A stretch of DNA of 64,000 nucleotides from Spirochaetales bacterium. GTDB lineage: Bacteria; Spirochaetota; Leptospiria; Leptospirales; Leptonemataceae. The first letter of the stretch is position 1, and every line of letters begins with the position of its first letter. Below the pieces are notes generated by a model. The model had not been told where the DNA came from. It made no database searches and saw nothing but the letters and a program-made list of their open reading frames with translations. Shown piece by piece: positions 34,295 through 43,122 of this stretch. The position numbers and the translations under genes were made by a program. The stretch covers positions 1 to 64,000 of the forward strand of contig JABTUL010000003.1 of NCBI GenBank assembly GCA_015075425.1, written 5' to 3'.

Positions 34295-35172
34295 GGCCGG
34301 AGGTCCGGTAAGACATCGACGGCCACCTTCATCGTGTTGCTGCCGCCGCCAAACAAAATTCCTTTGAGCGGGGCAACGTCAGCATAGTCCCGGCCGACAG
34401 CAGTTTCAATGTATTGTTCGCTGCGCGCCTGCCCGTTCGTGGGATCAAAATCAAACCAGCCCAGCGAGGGCACATATACAGAAAACCAGGCATGGGAGGC
34501 ATCACTCCCCTGAAGCTTTGGACGGCCAGCGGGTGCGATAGTTTCGATGTACCCGCTTACGTAGCGAGCGGACAGACCCAGCGAACGCAGTAAGGCCAGA
34601 CACAGGTGGGTAAAATCCTGGCAAACCCCCCGTTTTGTTCGCAGGACCCGCGCCAGAGGAGTCAGGATGTGCGTGGCTTTTGTATCGTAGATGAATTCCT
34701 TTTTGACGAGTAAAGCCAGATCCATGGCGCCGCGCAGCACCGGCCGACCCGGTGGAAAGCAGTTCTGCAGAATTTCCTGGGCGCTGCTCTGGCTTTGCAG
34801 CGGCGTGAAGTGTGATGGCAGGGAGGATTCGATACAGGATATGTCATTGCTTTTCTGGATGCTGTCTGCCGTTTCTTCCCAGGCGGGTGAATCGTCCAGG
34901 GAGGTGCTGCGTGCCGGGGCAGTTTGAACTTTGCTGACAGCGGTTACCTTCAAATGCCGATGAGGTCTTTCAATGCTGAAGTAGCGTGTGTTATTGCCGA
35001 AGTAATCGGTTCTTTCGCGGTAACAGTCCGGAAGCGGATCGATAAGCGTTTCATGAGAAAAGCAGGTTTGATCTTCATTGGACGGAGGCGTCATCAGAAT
35101 CTGGTTATGGCCCAGTATGACGTCTTCTTCGTAATGGTATTCAGTATGATGAGTAATAGTATATAAACTCAT
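34291..35172 (-). CDS. Transglutaminase-like cysteine protease-fold protein
   Basis: 293 residues. An N-terminal beta domain (YTITHHTEYHYEEDV, typical of bacterial transglutaminase-like N-termini, about 1-85) precedes the transglutaminase core. The catalytic triad is visible as Cys in KRGVCQDFTHL, His in DASHAWFSVY and Asp in FDFDPTNGQ. Enzymes of this type cleave or form amide bonds; the true substrate in this conserved cluster is not known to me. It is the third gene of a minus-strand operon: its start overlaps the stop of the ATP-grasp/alpha-E gene. Its end overlaps by 4 bases the convergent exported-protein gene. Confidence 0.85.
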   Translation of the reverse strand: MSLYTITHHTEYHYEEDVILGHNQILMTPPSNEDQTCFSHETLIDPLPDCYRERTDYFGNNTRYFSIERPHRHLKVTAVSKVQTAPARSTSLDDSPAWEETADSIQKSNDISCIESSLPSHFTPLQSQSSAQEILQNCFPPGRPVLRGAMDLALLVKKEFIYDTKATHILTPLARVLRTKRGVCQDFTHLCLALLRSLGLSARYVSGYIETIAPAGRPKLQGSDASHAWFSVYVPSLGWFDFDPTNGQARSEQYIETAVGRDYADVAPLKGILFGGGSNTMKVAVDVLPDLRP

Positions 35173-37661
35173 GTTTCTCCATCTTCCTGAAAACTATCCA
35201 GGCGGGTCTGCAGGGCTACGTGAGTGAAGAATTCTCCGGCCAGAGCGTCGCCCATATTACGCAGCTCTGCATGAACTTCTTCCATCCAGGGCAACACGCT
35301 TTCAAAGTCCGGGAATCCCTGGCGATAGTTTTCCGTTGTGATCAGGAGCTGGTAGCGAGCAAGAAGACGTGTGAGGTACTGGCGTGTCGTTAGCCTATCG
35401 GAAATCGCTTGAGGCAGGCCCGTTGCCAGCTTTTGCAGCTCCAGCAATTGGTAGGCAAGAGAGCGGGGATTGCGCTCGTCAAAAATGACCAGGTCAATGA
35501 GAGTATGAAGGGTTATTGCGCCGCGGTAGCGTCTTTTATAAGTATTTTTAATGTTATGCACTTCCAGCAGCGCTTCCAGTAGCCCTTCTGACGGTTGCTT
35601 CAGTTGCCGGACTACAGCACGTGCCAGGCGAATCAGGAGTGTGGCACGTTCTGCTCTCCGGCCTGTGTGTAACAAAGTCCAGCCAGCGTTCTGGCTCATG
35701 CTTTCGGAAAAATTTCCGGCGAGAGCTGTAAAGGAAAGGATGACTTCATCCAGATATTCCTGGAGTATTCCTTCGGACTGGTTCTGGATAAATTTTCGCT
35801 CCAGAGAATTCACAATGCGAATGGAATCTTCGGAAAGACGATCCAGACAATTGCGCGAAGCTGTTAGCAGGGCACTGATATTAAAGGCAAGGCTACCCAG
35901 GCAGTGCTCGTCCGCCGTCAGTCTTAAAATTTCTGTTTGCATGGAATCAAGGCTGTGGTCTGTTACTGTTTCAAAGGCGGGATAGGTTTCCATAACATCC
36001 GTGACCAGGCACAGCCAGAGGCTGGATTCCTTTTGATTGGATTCAAAAGTAAGTTGTTGTGCCTTGCGGATGAGGCGGGCATTGTTCTCGCTGCGCTCCA
36101 GGTAACGCCCCAGCCAGAACAAATTTTCTGCCGTTCGGCTGGGAACCCGGTCGGTTTTTTGAATGGTACCGCGGCTAACTGTTTCCACCGGTTGTTCCGG
36201 TTCAGGCTCGGACAGGAGCACCCACACGTCCTTGGAAAAGGCGCCGGCCTGGTTAGAGATTTCTGGATTACTCAGATCTGTTGAGACGCGAGCCAGACCG
36301 CCGGGCATGACCGCAAAACTTTCTCTGGTATTTACAGAGAACGTACGAAGGACGTATTTGCCGGCCGCTAGCCGGCCGTTCTTGAGAACGGGGCAGGTTG
36401 TGAGTCCAAAGGCCGGCTGCGCTACATAGTATGCTGGTTGACGTCGGATTCGCAGCCGCAGGTCATCCTGTTCGGACTCCGTCATTCTGGCCGGGAAGAG
36501 CGTGCCACCATCAGGCCCGGCAGCAATCGGTAAAATTACATAATTGTTCAATTCTTCCAGAATTTCTTGAGCAACAGCCGGTGAACCAAGCCATACAGTG
36601 GGTATGTTTGGCAGATGCAGTTCTTCGCCAAAGAAGTAACGACAGGCATCCCCGAGGAAAGGATACAGGCCGGGATTTTCGAGGACGCCCGAGCCCGGTG
36701 GATTGGCTACGAAAACATTCTTTTCCCGAATTGCCTGTAAGAGTCCCGGAACCCCCAGCAGTGAGTCGCCGCGCAATTCCAGAGGATCGCAGTAGCTATC
36801 GTCCACGCGTCGCAGGATGACATCCACTTTACGCAGGCCATCAAACGTTTTCAGGTAACAGGTAGCATTGTTCACCACCAGATCCTGTCCCTGAACAAGT
36901 TCGTAGCCGAGGTAGGTGGAAAGAAAGGAATGCTCAAAGTAGGTTTCGTTGCCGGCTCCGGGTGTTAGAAAAACGATTGTAGGTTCCAGGGCAGCCGGGG
37001 AGTGGCGGACCAGCGAGCTCCGCAAAGCCCGGAAGTAGGAAGCAATGCGATGGACCTGTGAATCACGGTAAAGGCTCGGAAAAAGCCGGGAGATTGCCAG
37101 GCGATTTTCCAGAGCATATCCAGATCCCGATGGTGCATTGGTCCGGTCATAGTAGACCATAAATTGTCCTCTCTTCTGACGGACGAGATCTGCGCTGTGA
37201 AACACGAGCGGAAAGGAATCGTTTTCTGGCCAGCCAGCCATGGGACGCAGGTAAGCGTCATGGCCCAGAATGATGGCCGGTGGCAGGATTTTTTTATGCA
37301 GCAGTTCCTGTTTTCCGTATAAATCTTTAAATATGTGGGAAAAGAGCTCTGCCCGCTGGATCAAACCTCTTTCGAGCGCCTGCCATTCCTTTGAACTGAA
37401 AACCAGAGGCAAAAGGTCCAGAGACCAGGGGCGTGGTGAAACAAGCTTTTGATCGTATACATTATAGGAAACGCCCTGTTCATGCAGGATTTCGCCCAGC
37501 ACCTGTTTTCGTTGCTCGAAGGCACCGGAGGGCAGGGCCTCAAGAGTCTCGATCAAAAAGCGGTAAGCAGGTCGCAGTTCCCCCTTCTGGTCCAGCAATT
37601 CATCGAAATCGACAGCCCCAGGCCGATAATCGGCCGTCAGTGAAGTCCGCGTTGCGTTCAT
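35169..37661 (-). CDS. Circularly permuted ATP-grasp protein fused to alpha-E domain
   Basis: 830 residues combining two proteins that are usually separate. Residues about 50-480 form the circularly permuted ATP-grasp type 2 domain (AFEQRKQVLGEILHEQGVSYNVYD at the start, then TPGAGNETYFEHSFLSTYLGYELVQGQDL and NPPGSGVLENPGLYPFL). Residues about 515-825 form the all-helical alpha-E domain (RTAENLFWLGRYLERSENNARL, VEVHNIKNTYKRRYRG-like end). ATP-grasp enzymes join a carboxylate to an amine, so with two transglutaminase-type neighbours a peptide-tag ligation and removal pathway is a reasonable inference. It overlaps both neighbours by 4 bases. Confidence 0.85.
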   Translation of the reverse strand: MNATRTSLTADYRPGAVDFDELLDQKGELRPAYRFLIETLEALPSGAFEQRKQVLGEILHEQGVSYNVYDQKLVSPRPWSLDLLPLVFSSKEWQALERGLIQRAELFSHIFKDLYGKQELLHKKILPPAIILGHDAYLRPMAGWPENDSFPLVFHSADLVRQKRGQFMVYYDRTNAPSGSGYALENRLAISRLFPSLYRDSQVHRIASYFRALRSSLVRHSPAALEPTIVFLTPGAGNETYFEHSFLSTYLGYELVQGQDLVVNNATCYLKTFDGLRKVDVILRRVDDSYCDPLELRGDSLLGVPGLLQAIREKNVFVANPPGSGVLENPGLYPFLGDACRYFFGEELHLPNIPTVWLGSPAVAQEILEELNNYVILPIAAGPDGGTLFPARMTESEQDDLRLRIRRQPAYYVAQPAFGLTTCPVLKNGRLAAGKYVLRTFSVNTRESFAVMPGGLARVSTDLSNPEISNQAGAFSKDVWVLLSEPEPEQPVETVSRGTIQKTDRVPSRTAENLFWLGRYLERSENNARLIRKAQQLTFESNQKESSLWLCLVTDVMETYPAFETVTDHSLDSMQTEILRLTADEHCLGSLAFNISALLTASRNCLDRLSEDSIRIVNSLERKFIQNQSEGILQEYLDEVILSFTALAGNFSESMSQNAGWTLLHTGRRAERATLLIRLARAVVRQLKQPSEGLLEALLEVHNIKNTYKRRYRGAITLHTLIDLVIFDERNPRSLAYQLLELQKLATGLPQAISDRLTTRQYLTRLLARYQLLITTENYRQGFPDFESVLPWMEEVHAELRNMGDALAGEFFTHVALQTRLDSFQEDGET

Positions 37662-40600
37662 CGCCCGACCGTAGCTTCCAGCAAATCAAAGGTGAAAAGC
37701 CCGCGCGTATTTCTGCGTACGGGTGGCGAGGTACTTCGAGGACTGTGGCCAAAGGATTCAAAACGTGATATCCGCCGGGCTTCAGCTTCATTCTGGTTGA
37801 CCGGTAGAACGTCATAGTTGCGTCCACCGGGATGGGCCACGTGGTAGCGGCAGCCCCCCGTATAACTCTCCGTCTGCCGGTCATACAATTCCAGTGTCAG
37901 CGGGGCTTGAACAGGAATGTAAGGATGAAGTGTAAAGGTGGGAGCCCAGGCTTTGTAGCGCACGCCCGTGACAAATTCCCCTTTCTTTCCGGTCTTATGC
38001 AGAGGGAGGACGTAACCGTTGCACACCAGATCATAACGACCTGGCCTGTGGTTGCGCAGTACGATCTGCATCCGTTCCAGAGCTGAATCAACGGGCCGTG
38101 AAGTGCCGCTCTGAAACACGGTCTCGCCCAGAACATTCCATGGTTCCAGCGCCTGACGCAATTCAATTTCTATATCCTGGACCTGCGTTCTCCCGTATTC
38201 AGGGAAGCGAAACTCATAGAAAGGCAGGTACCATTCCGCTTCCAGAGGCAATCCCTGATTATTCAAATCTGCGATGATGTGCAGGAAATCCTGCCAGACA
38301 AAATGAGGTAACAAAAATTGGTCATGGAGACGAGTATTCCATTGCTCCAGTGGCCAGGCATAAGGCGTTTTCCAGAGTCGCAGAACGATTGAGCGTACGA
38401 GCAATTGCTGGGCGATACTCATCTGGTAATGGGGGGGCATCTCAAAGCCGCGCAGTTCTACAAGACCCAGTCGACCGGTCTGTGAGTCGGGAGAATACAA
38501 TTTATCAATACAGATTTCTGCTCGATGAGTATTTCCGGTCAGATCGATCAGAAAATTGCGCAGCAAACGATCAAGCTTCCAGGGGGCACTTTCACCGGTC
38601 CCCAGAATGTCAACTTGTTTCAGGGCTATTTCCAGTTCATGCAGTGTTTCGTCCCGGGCTTCATCAATGCGTGGTGCCTGTGACGTTGGACCGATGAACA
38701 GTCCGGAAAAAAGGTAAGAGAGAGCGGGGTGGTGCTGCCAGTAGGTGATCAATCCGCGCAGTAAGGCTGGCCTTTGAAAAAAGGGCGATCGCGAGGGATG
38801 TGTAGCGCCCAGGGTAATATGATTGCCGCCGCCCGTCCCGGCAATCCGGCCATCGAGCAGAAATTTTTCCGCTGTAAGTTCGCAGCGAGTGGCGGCCGCA
38901 TACAGGGCACCGGTGTTAGCGACGTTTTCCTTCCAGCTGGAGACCGGTGGAATATTTACTTCGATGACGCCCGGATCCGGGGTCACTTTCAGTATGCTGA
39001 GCCGGTAGTCGGTTGGCGGCTCATATCCTTCCAGAACAAATGGAAAATGGCACTTACGGGCGGCCGCCTGGGCGGCTTCAACAAGCCCCACCCATTGTTC
39101 CAGCTTGCCAACGGGAGGTAGAAAAACATAAAGCTGTCCCTCGCGCAGTTCAAAACAGGCGGCGGTCTTAAAGGTGATTGTAGATTCCGCCATGCCTGCG
39201 CGCTCCCTGGGAGCTGCCCTGGCCGCTGGCAATTCCGTCAGGGGATTGTGCTCAATGCGCTGCAAGTCGATGGCATCTTCAATGGCAGTAAGGGGCAGCC
39301 GGTAACCCAGCGCCGAATCGCCCCCAATGGCGTATAGCAGGCCACGTGAAAATTTCCAGTGGCAGGTTTGCCAGCGCTCAATTTCTTCATTGTAAGCCAG
39401 AGGCAGAACATAGCCCACCGGGACCTGTCCCTGGGAGATAATGCGCCGGGCTCGCTCTTTCTCTGCCTGATCATACAAGGACAGCTCGCCATGGGTTATG
39501 GCGGCTGCTTTCCAGCGGTAATAGTCCAGGTCTTCAAAGGCCGGAATTAAAAGCGATTCGGGCAAATGCAATTCGCTCAGGAAGGCGTGGGCGAACTCCT
39601 GGACGTTCTTAATGGAAGCCGGATGCTCGGCAAATTCCGGGATCTGGAAAGAAACGTCTTCAATGGCATAGCAATTCAGCGAGAAGCGCGGCAGCATTTC
39701 CCCGGGGTACCATTTGCCCTGAGTGAACTGTAAGATGCCCTGCGGCGCGAAGTGGTATTTTAGTTCTTTAATCAGTCTTTCAGCCAGTTCTCTTTTGTGG
39801 GGGCCCTGAGCCTCTGTATTCCATTCCGGCCGATCTCGTCCTTTGATGGCTGTGAAAGTCGGCTCGCCACCCATCGTCAGTCGCAGACCTTCCTTTTGCA
39901 TGTGTTCCTCAACTTGATCCCCGCAGGCAAGAAGAGACAGCCAGGCGCGCTCAGCAAACGGTTTGGTACTGCGTGGTTTTTCGGAAAGTCGTTCCACTTT
40001 CATTTCAAAGTGAAAATCGACACCGGCTGCATCCGCTGCACCACTGATCGGCGCCGCGCTGCCGGGCTCCGGAGTGGCAGCCAGGGGAATGTGTCCTTCT
40101 CCAGCAAAAAGGCCGGAGGTAGCATCCAGACCAACCCAACCTGCTCCTGGAAGATAGACCTCTGTCCAGGCATGGAGATCCGTGAAATCGCTATCCGGGC
40201 CATCTGCCTGCGTGATGCGATTATCCGGCGTTAGCTGAATGAGATAGCCCGAAGTGAAACGCGCGGCAAGGCCCAGTTTACGTAAAATCTGTACCAGTAA
40301 GAAAGTGCTGTCCCGACAGGATCCAGACCGATTCTGCAGGGTTTCAGCCGTGCTCTGCACACCGGGTTGCATGCGAATCAAGTAGTGGATATCTGTTGCC
40401 AGTTTCTGAACCAGTCGGGAAAGAAAAGGGACGGTGGGCATTTCTTCCCGGGAAATTTCTTCCAGGTAAGCGGCCAGGAGGGAGCTTTCATCGGAGGGAG
40501 TTAAAAACGGCAGCAGTTCCTGTTTTTGCTCCAGGGTGTACTCGAAGGGAAATCGCTCTGCGTATTCCTCCAGAAAAAAATCGAATGGATTAAATACTTT

Positions 40601-40855
40601 AAGGTTTGCAATAAGATCAACAGTGATGCATAATTCCCGCGTCTTCTCCGGGAAAACCACCCGGGCCAGGAAATTTCCGAAAGGGTCCTGTTGCCAGTTG
40701 ATAAAATGGTTCCCGGGTTCAATATGCAGGGCATAGCTCTCGATGGCAGTGCGACTGTGCACGCAGGGGCGCAGCCTTATGGTATGCGGAGAGAGGGCCA
40801 CCAGTCGATCGTAGGAGTAGCGGGTCCGATGGAAAAGAGCTACCTGAATGGACAT
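37658..40855 (-). CDS. Large transglutaminase-like protein with DUF2126 domain
   Basis: About 1065 residues from ATG 40855; a TTG at 40894 would add 13. It begins with the beta N-domain (VALFHRTRYSYDRLVALSPH), then a transglutaminase core (Cys in RSGSCRDSTFLLV, His in FTDLHAWTEVYLP, Asp in WVGLDATSGL), together about 1-290. The remainder is the DUF2126 region (about 330-1065), starting with LTMGGEPTFTAIKGRD and containing GRIAGTGGGNHITLGA and a long C-terminal beta-rich part. First gene of the three-gene operon. The order large transglutaminase, ATP-grasp/alpha-E, small transglutaminase is a known conserved arrangement in bacteria; no pathway role is established to my knowledge. Confidence 0.87.
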   Translation of the reverse strand: MSIQVALFHRTRYSYDRLVALSPHTIRLRPCVHSRTAIESYALHIEPGNHFINWQQDPFGNFLARVVFPEKTRELCITVDLIANLKVFNPFDFFLEEYAERFPFEYTLEQKQELLPFLTPSDESSLLAAYLEEISREEMPTVPFLSRLVQKLATDIHYLIRMQPGVQSTAETLQNRSGSCRDSTFLLVQILRKLGLAARFTSGYLIQLTPDNRITQADGPDSDFTDLHAWTEVYLPGAGWVGLDATSGLFAGEGHIPLAATPEPGSAAPISGAADAAGVDFHFEMKVERLSEKPRSTKPFAERAWLSLLACGDQVEEHMQKEGLRLTMGGEPTFTAIKGRDRPEWNTEAQGPHKRELAERLIKELKYHFAPQGILQFTQGKWYPGEMLPRFSLNCYAIEDVSFQIPEFAEHPASIKNVQEFAHAFLSELHLPESLLIPAFEDLDYYRWKAAAITHGELSLYDQAEKERARRIISQGQVPVGYVLPLAYNEEIERWQTCHWKFSRGLLYAIGGDSALGYRLPLTAIEDAIDLQRIEHNPLTELPAARAAPRERAGMAESTITFKTAACFELREGQLYVFLPPVGKLEQWVGLVEAAQAAARKCHFPFVLEGYEPPTDYRLSILKVTPDPGVIEVNIPPVSSWKENVANTGALYAAATRCELTAEKFLLDGRIAGTGGGNHITLGATHPSRSPFFQRPALLRGLITYWQHHPALSYLFSGLFIGPTSQAPRIDEARDETLHELEIALKQVDILGTGESAPWKLDRLLRNFLIDLTGNTHRAEICIDKLYSPDSQTGRLGLVELRGFEMPPHYQMSIAQQLLVRSIVLRLWKTPYAWPLEQWNTRLHDQFLLPHFVWQDFLHIIADLNNQGLPLEAEWYLPFYEFRFPEYGRTQVQDIEIELRQALEPWNVLGETVFQSGTSRPVDSALERMQIVLRNHRPGRYDLVCNGYVLPLHKTGKKGEFVTGVRYKAWAPTFTLHPYIPVQAPLTLELYDRQTESYTGGCRYHVAHPGGRNYDVLPVNQNEAEARRISRFESFGHSPRSTSPPVRRNTRGLFTFDLLEATVGR

Positions 40856-41040
40856 CCAGCCAGAGCCTATCCCGGGGAAGGGTAGCTTTGGCAAGCATTA
40901 CCTGATTCGCCAGATTCTGCCGGATTTTCCGCTGGTTTTTGGGACTGTTGCAATATGCCTAAAAAACAATCGACTGACCTGATGCTGCTCAAAACAAAGG
41001 CTTATCTGCCCGTTGTTTATGCCTAAATTATGGACACAAG
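40856..41040. promoter_or_regulatory. Divergent promoter region
   Basis: About 185 bases between the transglutaminase operon (minus) and the sigma54-activator gene (plus). No sigma54-type -24/-12 element (TGGCAC...TTGC) is evident. Confidence 0.3.
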
Positions 41041-43122
41041 ATGCCTGATTCCGTTGAAAGAGTACGCGTAATCGAATTTTTGCAGGAGATCACGTCGGCC
41101 ATGAACCTGGCCCTTGATCCGGATGCCCTGCTGGAAAAAATTCTCGATGGCTGCATTGTTCTTACGGGTGCTGAAACGGGCAGCATAATGCTCGTGGAGA
41201 GAAAAAGCGGCAATCTACTGATCCGCACTTCCCGGGGCTTGAACGTGCAGCCGGAAAACATGGAGATCAAGGCCGGGACCGGTGTGACCGGCTGGGTGGC
41301 CCTGCATGGCCGGCCGCGCATTGTGGATGAAGCCGGGCAGGAGCCGGATTATTTGCGGATCAATGCGGAGCTGGAAAGCGAGCTGGCCGTGCCCATGCTG
41401 GTGCAGGGCAATGTAATTGGTGTTGTATCTCTCGATTCTTCCCGGCCGGCCTCCTTTCATGCCGATCACGCTGATCTGGTGCAGATTCTGGCCAATCTGG
41501 CCGCGCAGATATTCATCCATTTAAGTGATAATAAAAAACTCAAAATAAGGGAACGTTTACATCAAGTTATGCTCGAGGTTTCCCGGGTGGCAACCCGGTC
41601 GCTCAGCCTGAGCGATATATTCCGCGAAATCATGGCCATCGCGGAGAGCGCCTTTCGCCTGCATCGCAGCTATCTTATGCTCTATGATCGAAATTCTGAC
41701 GAACTCCGGCTGACGGCCGCTGTGGGCATAACCGCTGCCGATTCCGGCAACATCATTTATCGGCCTGGCGAAGGCATCACCGGCAAAGTGTTTCTCGATA
41801 AAAAACCAGTGTACATTGCCGATGTAAAGGATCATCCCGATTTTCTTAATCGGATGAAAGTGACCAGTTCCCTGGACGGAATGGGATTTTTTGTCTGCCC
41901 GATTTTTTCTGGAAGTGACGTGGCCGGAGTCTTTGCGACCTTCACACTACCGCAGACAAACTACAATCCGGATCTGATCATGGAATTCCTGGAAATCATT
42001 GGTTCAATCATTTCTCAGGCCATCACCATTCAAAAAATGCTGCACGAGGAGACCCGTGTCATCGCCGATGAAAATGTTAAACTCAGACGTGAGCTAAGCA
42101 GCAAATACCGGTTCGGCAGTCTGATTGCGCGTTCCGACAGCATGCTTCGTTTGCTCGATAAGGTAAGGCTCATCGCTGATTCCCGGGCTTCTGTCCTTAT
42201 CACCGGAGAATCAGGGACGGGAAAGGAGCTCATTGCCTCTGCCTTGCATTACAACAGTCCGCGCCGGGAGCAGGCATTCATCAAGGTCAATTGTGCAGCA
42301 ATTCCGGATCATCTACTGGAGAGCGAGCTTTTCGGTCATCGCAAGGGAGCGTTTACCGGAGCGCATGCGGATAAAAAAGGCAAATTTGAAATAGCGGACG
42401 GAGGCACAATCTTTCTGGATGAGATTGGTGAACTCGATTTCAATTTGCAGTCCAAACTTCTGCGCGTCCTGCAGGAAAGGGAAGTTGAGCCGGTTGGTGG
42501 CCGCCCGCGATCCATTGACATCCGGGTCATTGCTGCCACCAATGCCAACCTGGAAGTGGCCATCCAGGAACGGAAATTCCGCTCTGACCTCTACTACCGT
42601 TTGAACGTCATTCACCTGGAGATTCCTCCTCTCCGGGATCGTAAAGAAGATATACTTCCTCTGGTTCAGAGCTTTGTGGAAAAATTTGCTGCCGAGAACA
42701 AGCGCAATATCAGTAGCATCGCGCCCGCAGCTCTACAATTGCTTGAGAATTATGACTGGCCGGGTAACGTCCGTCAGCTGGAAAACATCATTGAACGGGC
42801 AGTGATTCTATGTTCCGGAGAGCAGCTGAATCGAGAGGATTTTGCTGATGTTCTGCGTCCGGTGGCAACCGGAGCTTTGAAAAGTGATGCGGTGGAGGAA
42901 GCCGCTCTGGTGACGGGCAGCCACGATCTGGCCTGGCCGGATGAACGGCTGGCCGGCCTGGAAGGAAATGCCTATTCAACGGTTATTGGCGAAGTGGAAA
43001 AAAAGCTGATCCTTTATGCCCTCCGCCGCTTCCGTTACACCAAAACACGGGCGGCCAGTTTTCTGGGTATCAATCGCAATACACTGGACAAACGCATCAA
43101 AGAACTGGGCATCAGCTACTGA
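41041..43122 (+). CDS. Sigma54-dependent transcriptional activator with two GAF domains
   Basis: 693 residues. Two GAF sensor domains (about 20-165 and 185-335) are followed by a AAA+ central domain (about 355-590): Walker A GESGTGKE, the GAFTGA sigma54-contact loop intact, Walker B GTIFLDEIGEL, and Arg finger region RFRSDLYYRLNV-like. A Fis-type helix-turn-helix at the end (YTKTRAASFLGINRNTLDKRIKEL) binds enhancer sites. It activates RNA polymerase with sigma54 in response to a small ligand or redox signal sensed by GAF (NifA/FhlA-like architecture). Target genes are not evident in the window. Its 3' end overlaps the convergent phosphatase gene by 11 bases. Confidence 0.92.
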   Translation: MPDSVERVRVIEFLQEITSAMNLALDPDALLEKILDGCIVLTGAETGSIMLVERKSGNLLIRTSRGLNVQPENMEIKAGTGVTGWVALHGRPRIVDEAGQEPDYLRINAELESELAVPMLVQGNVIGVVSLDSSRPASFHADHADLVQILANLAAQIFIHLSDNKKLKIRERLHQVMLEVSRVATRSLSLSDIFREIMAIAESAFRLHRSYLMLYDRNSDELRLTAAVGITAADSGNIIYRPGEGITGKVFLDKKPVYIADVKDHPDFLNRMKVTSSLDGMGFFVCPIFSGSDVAGVFATFTLPQTNYNPDLIMEFLEIIGSIISQAITIQKMLHEETRVIADENVKLRRELSSKYRFGSLIARSDSMLRLLDKVRLIADSRASVLITGESGTGKELIASALHYNSPRREQAFIKVNCAAIPDHLLESELFGHRKGAFTGAHADKKGKFEIADGGTIFLDEIGELDFNLQSKLLRVLQEREVEPVGGRPRSIDIRVIAATNANLEVAIQERKFRSDLYYRLNVIHLEIPPLRDRKEDILPLVQSFVEKFAAENKRNISSIAPAALQLLENYDWPGNVRQLENIIERAVILCSGEQLNREDFADVLRPVATGALKSDAVEEAALVTGSHDLAWPDERLAGLEGNAYSTVIGEVEKKLILYALRRFRYTKTRAASFLGINRNTLDKRIKELGISY

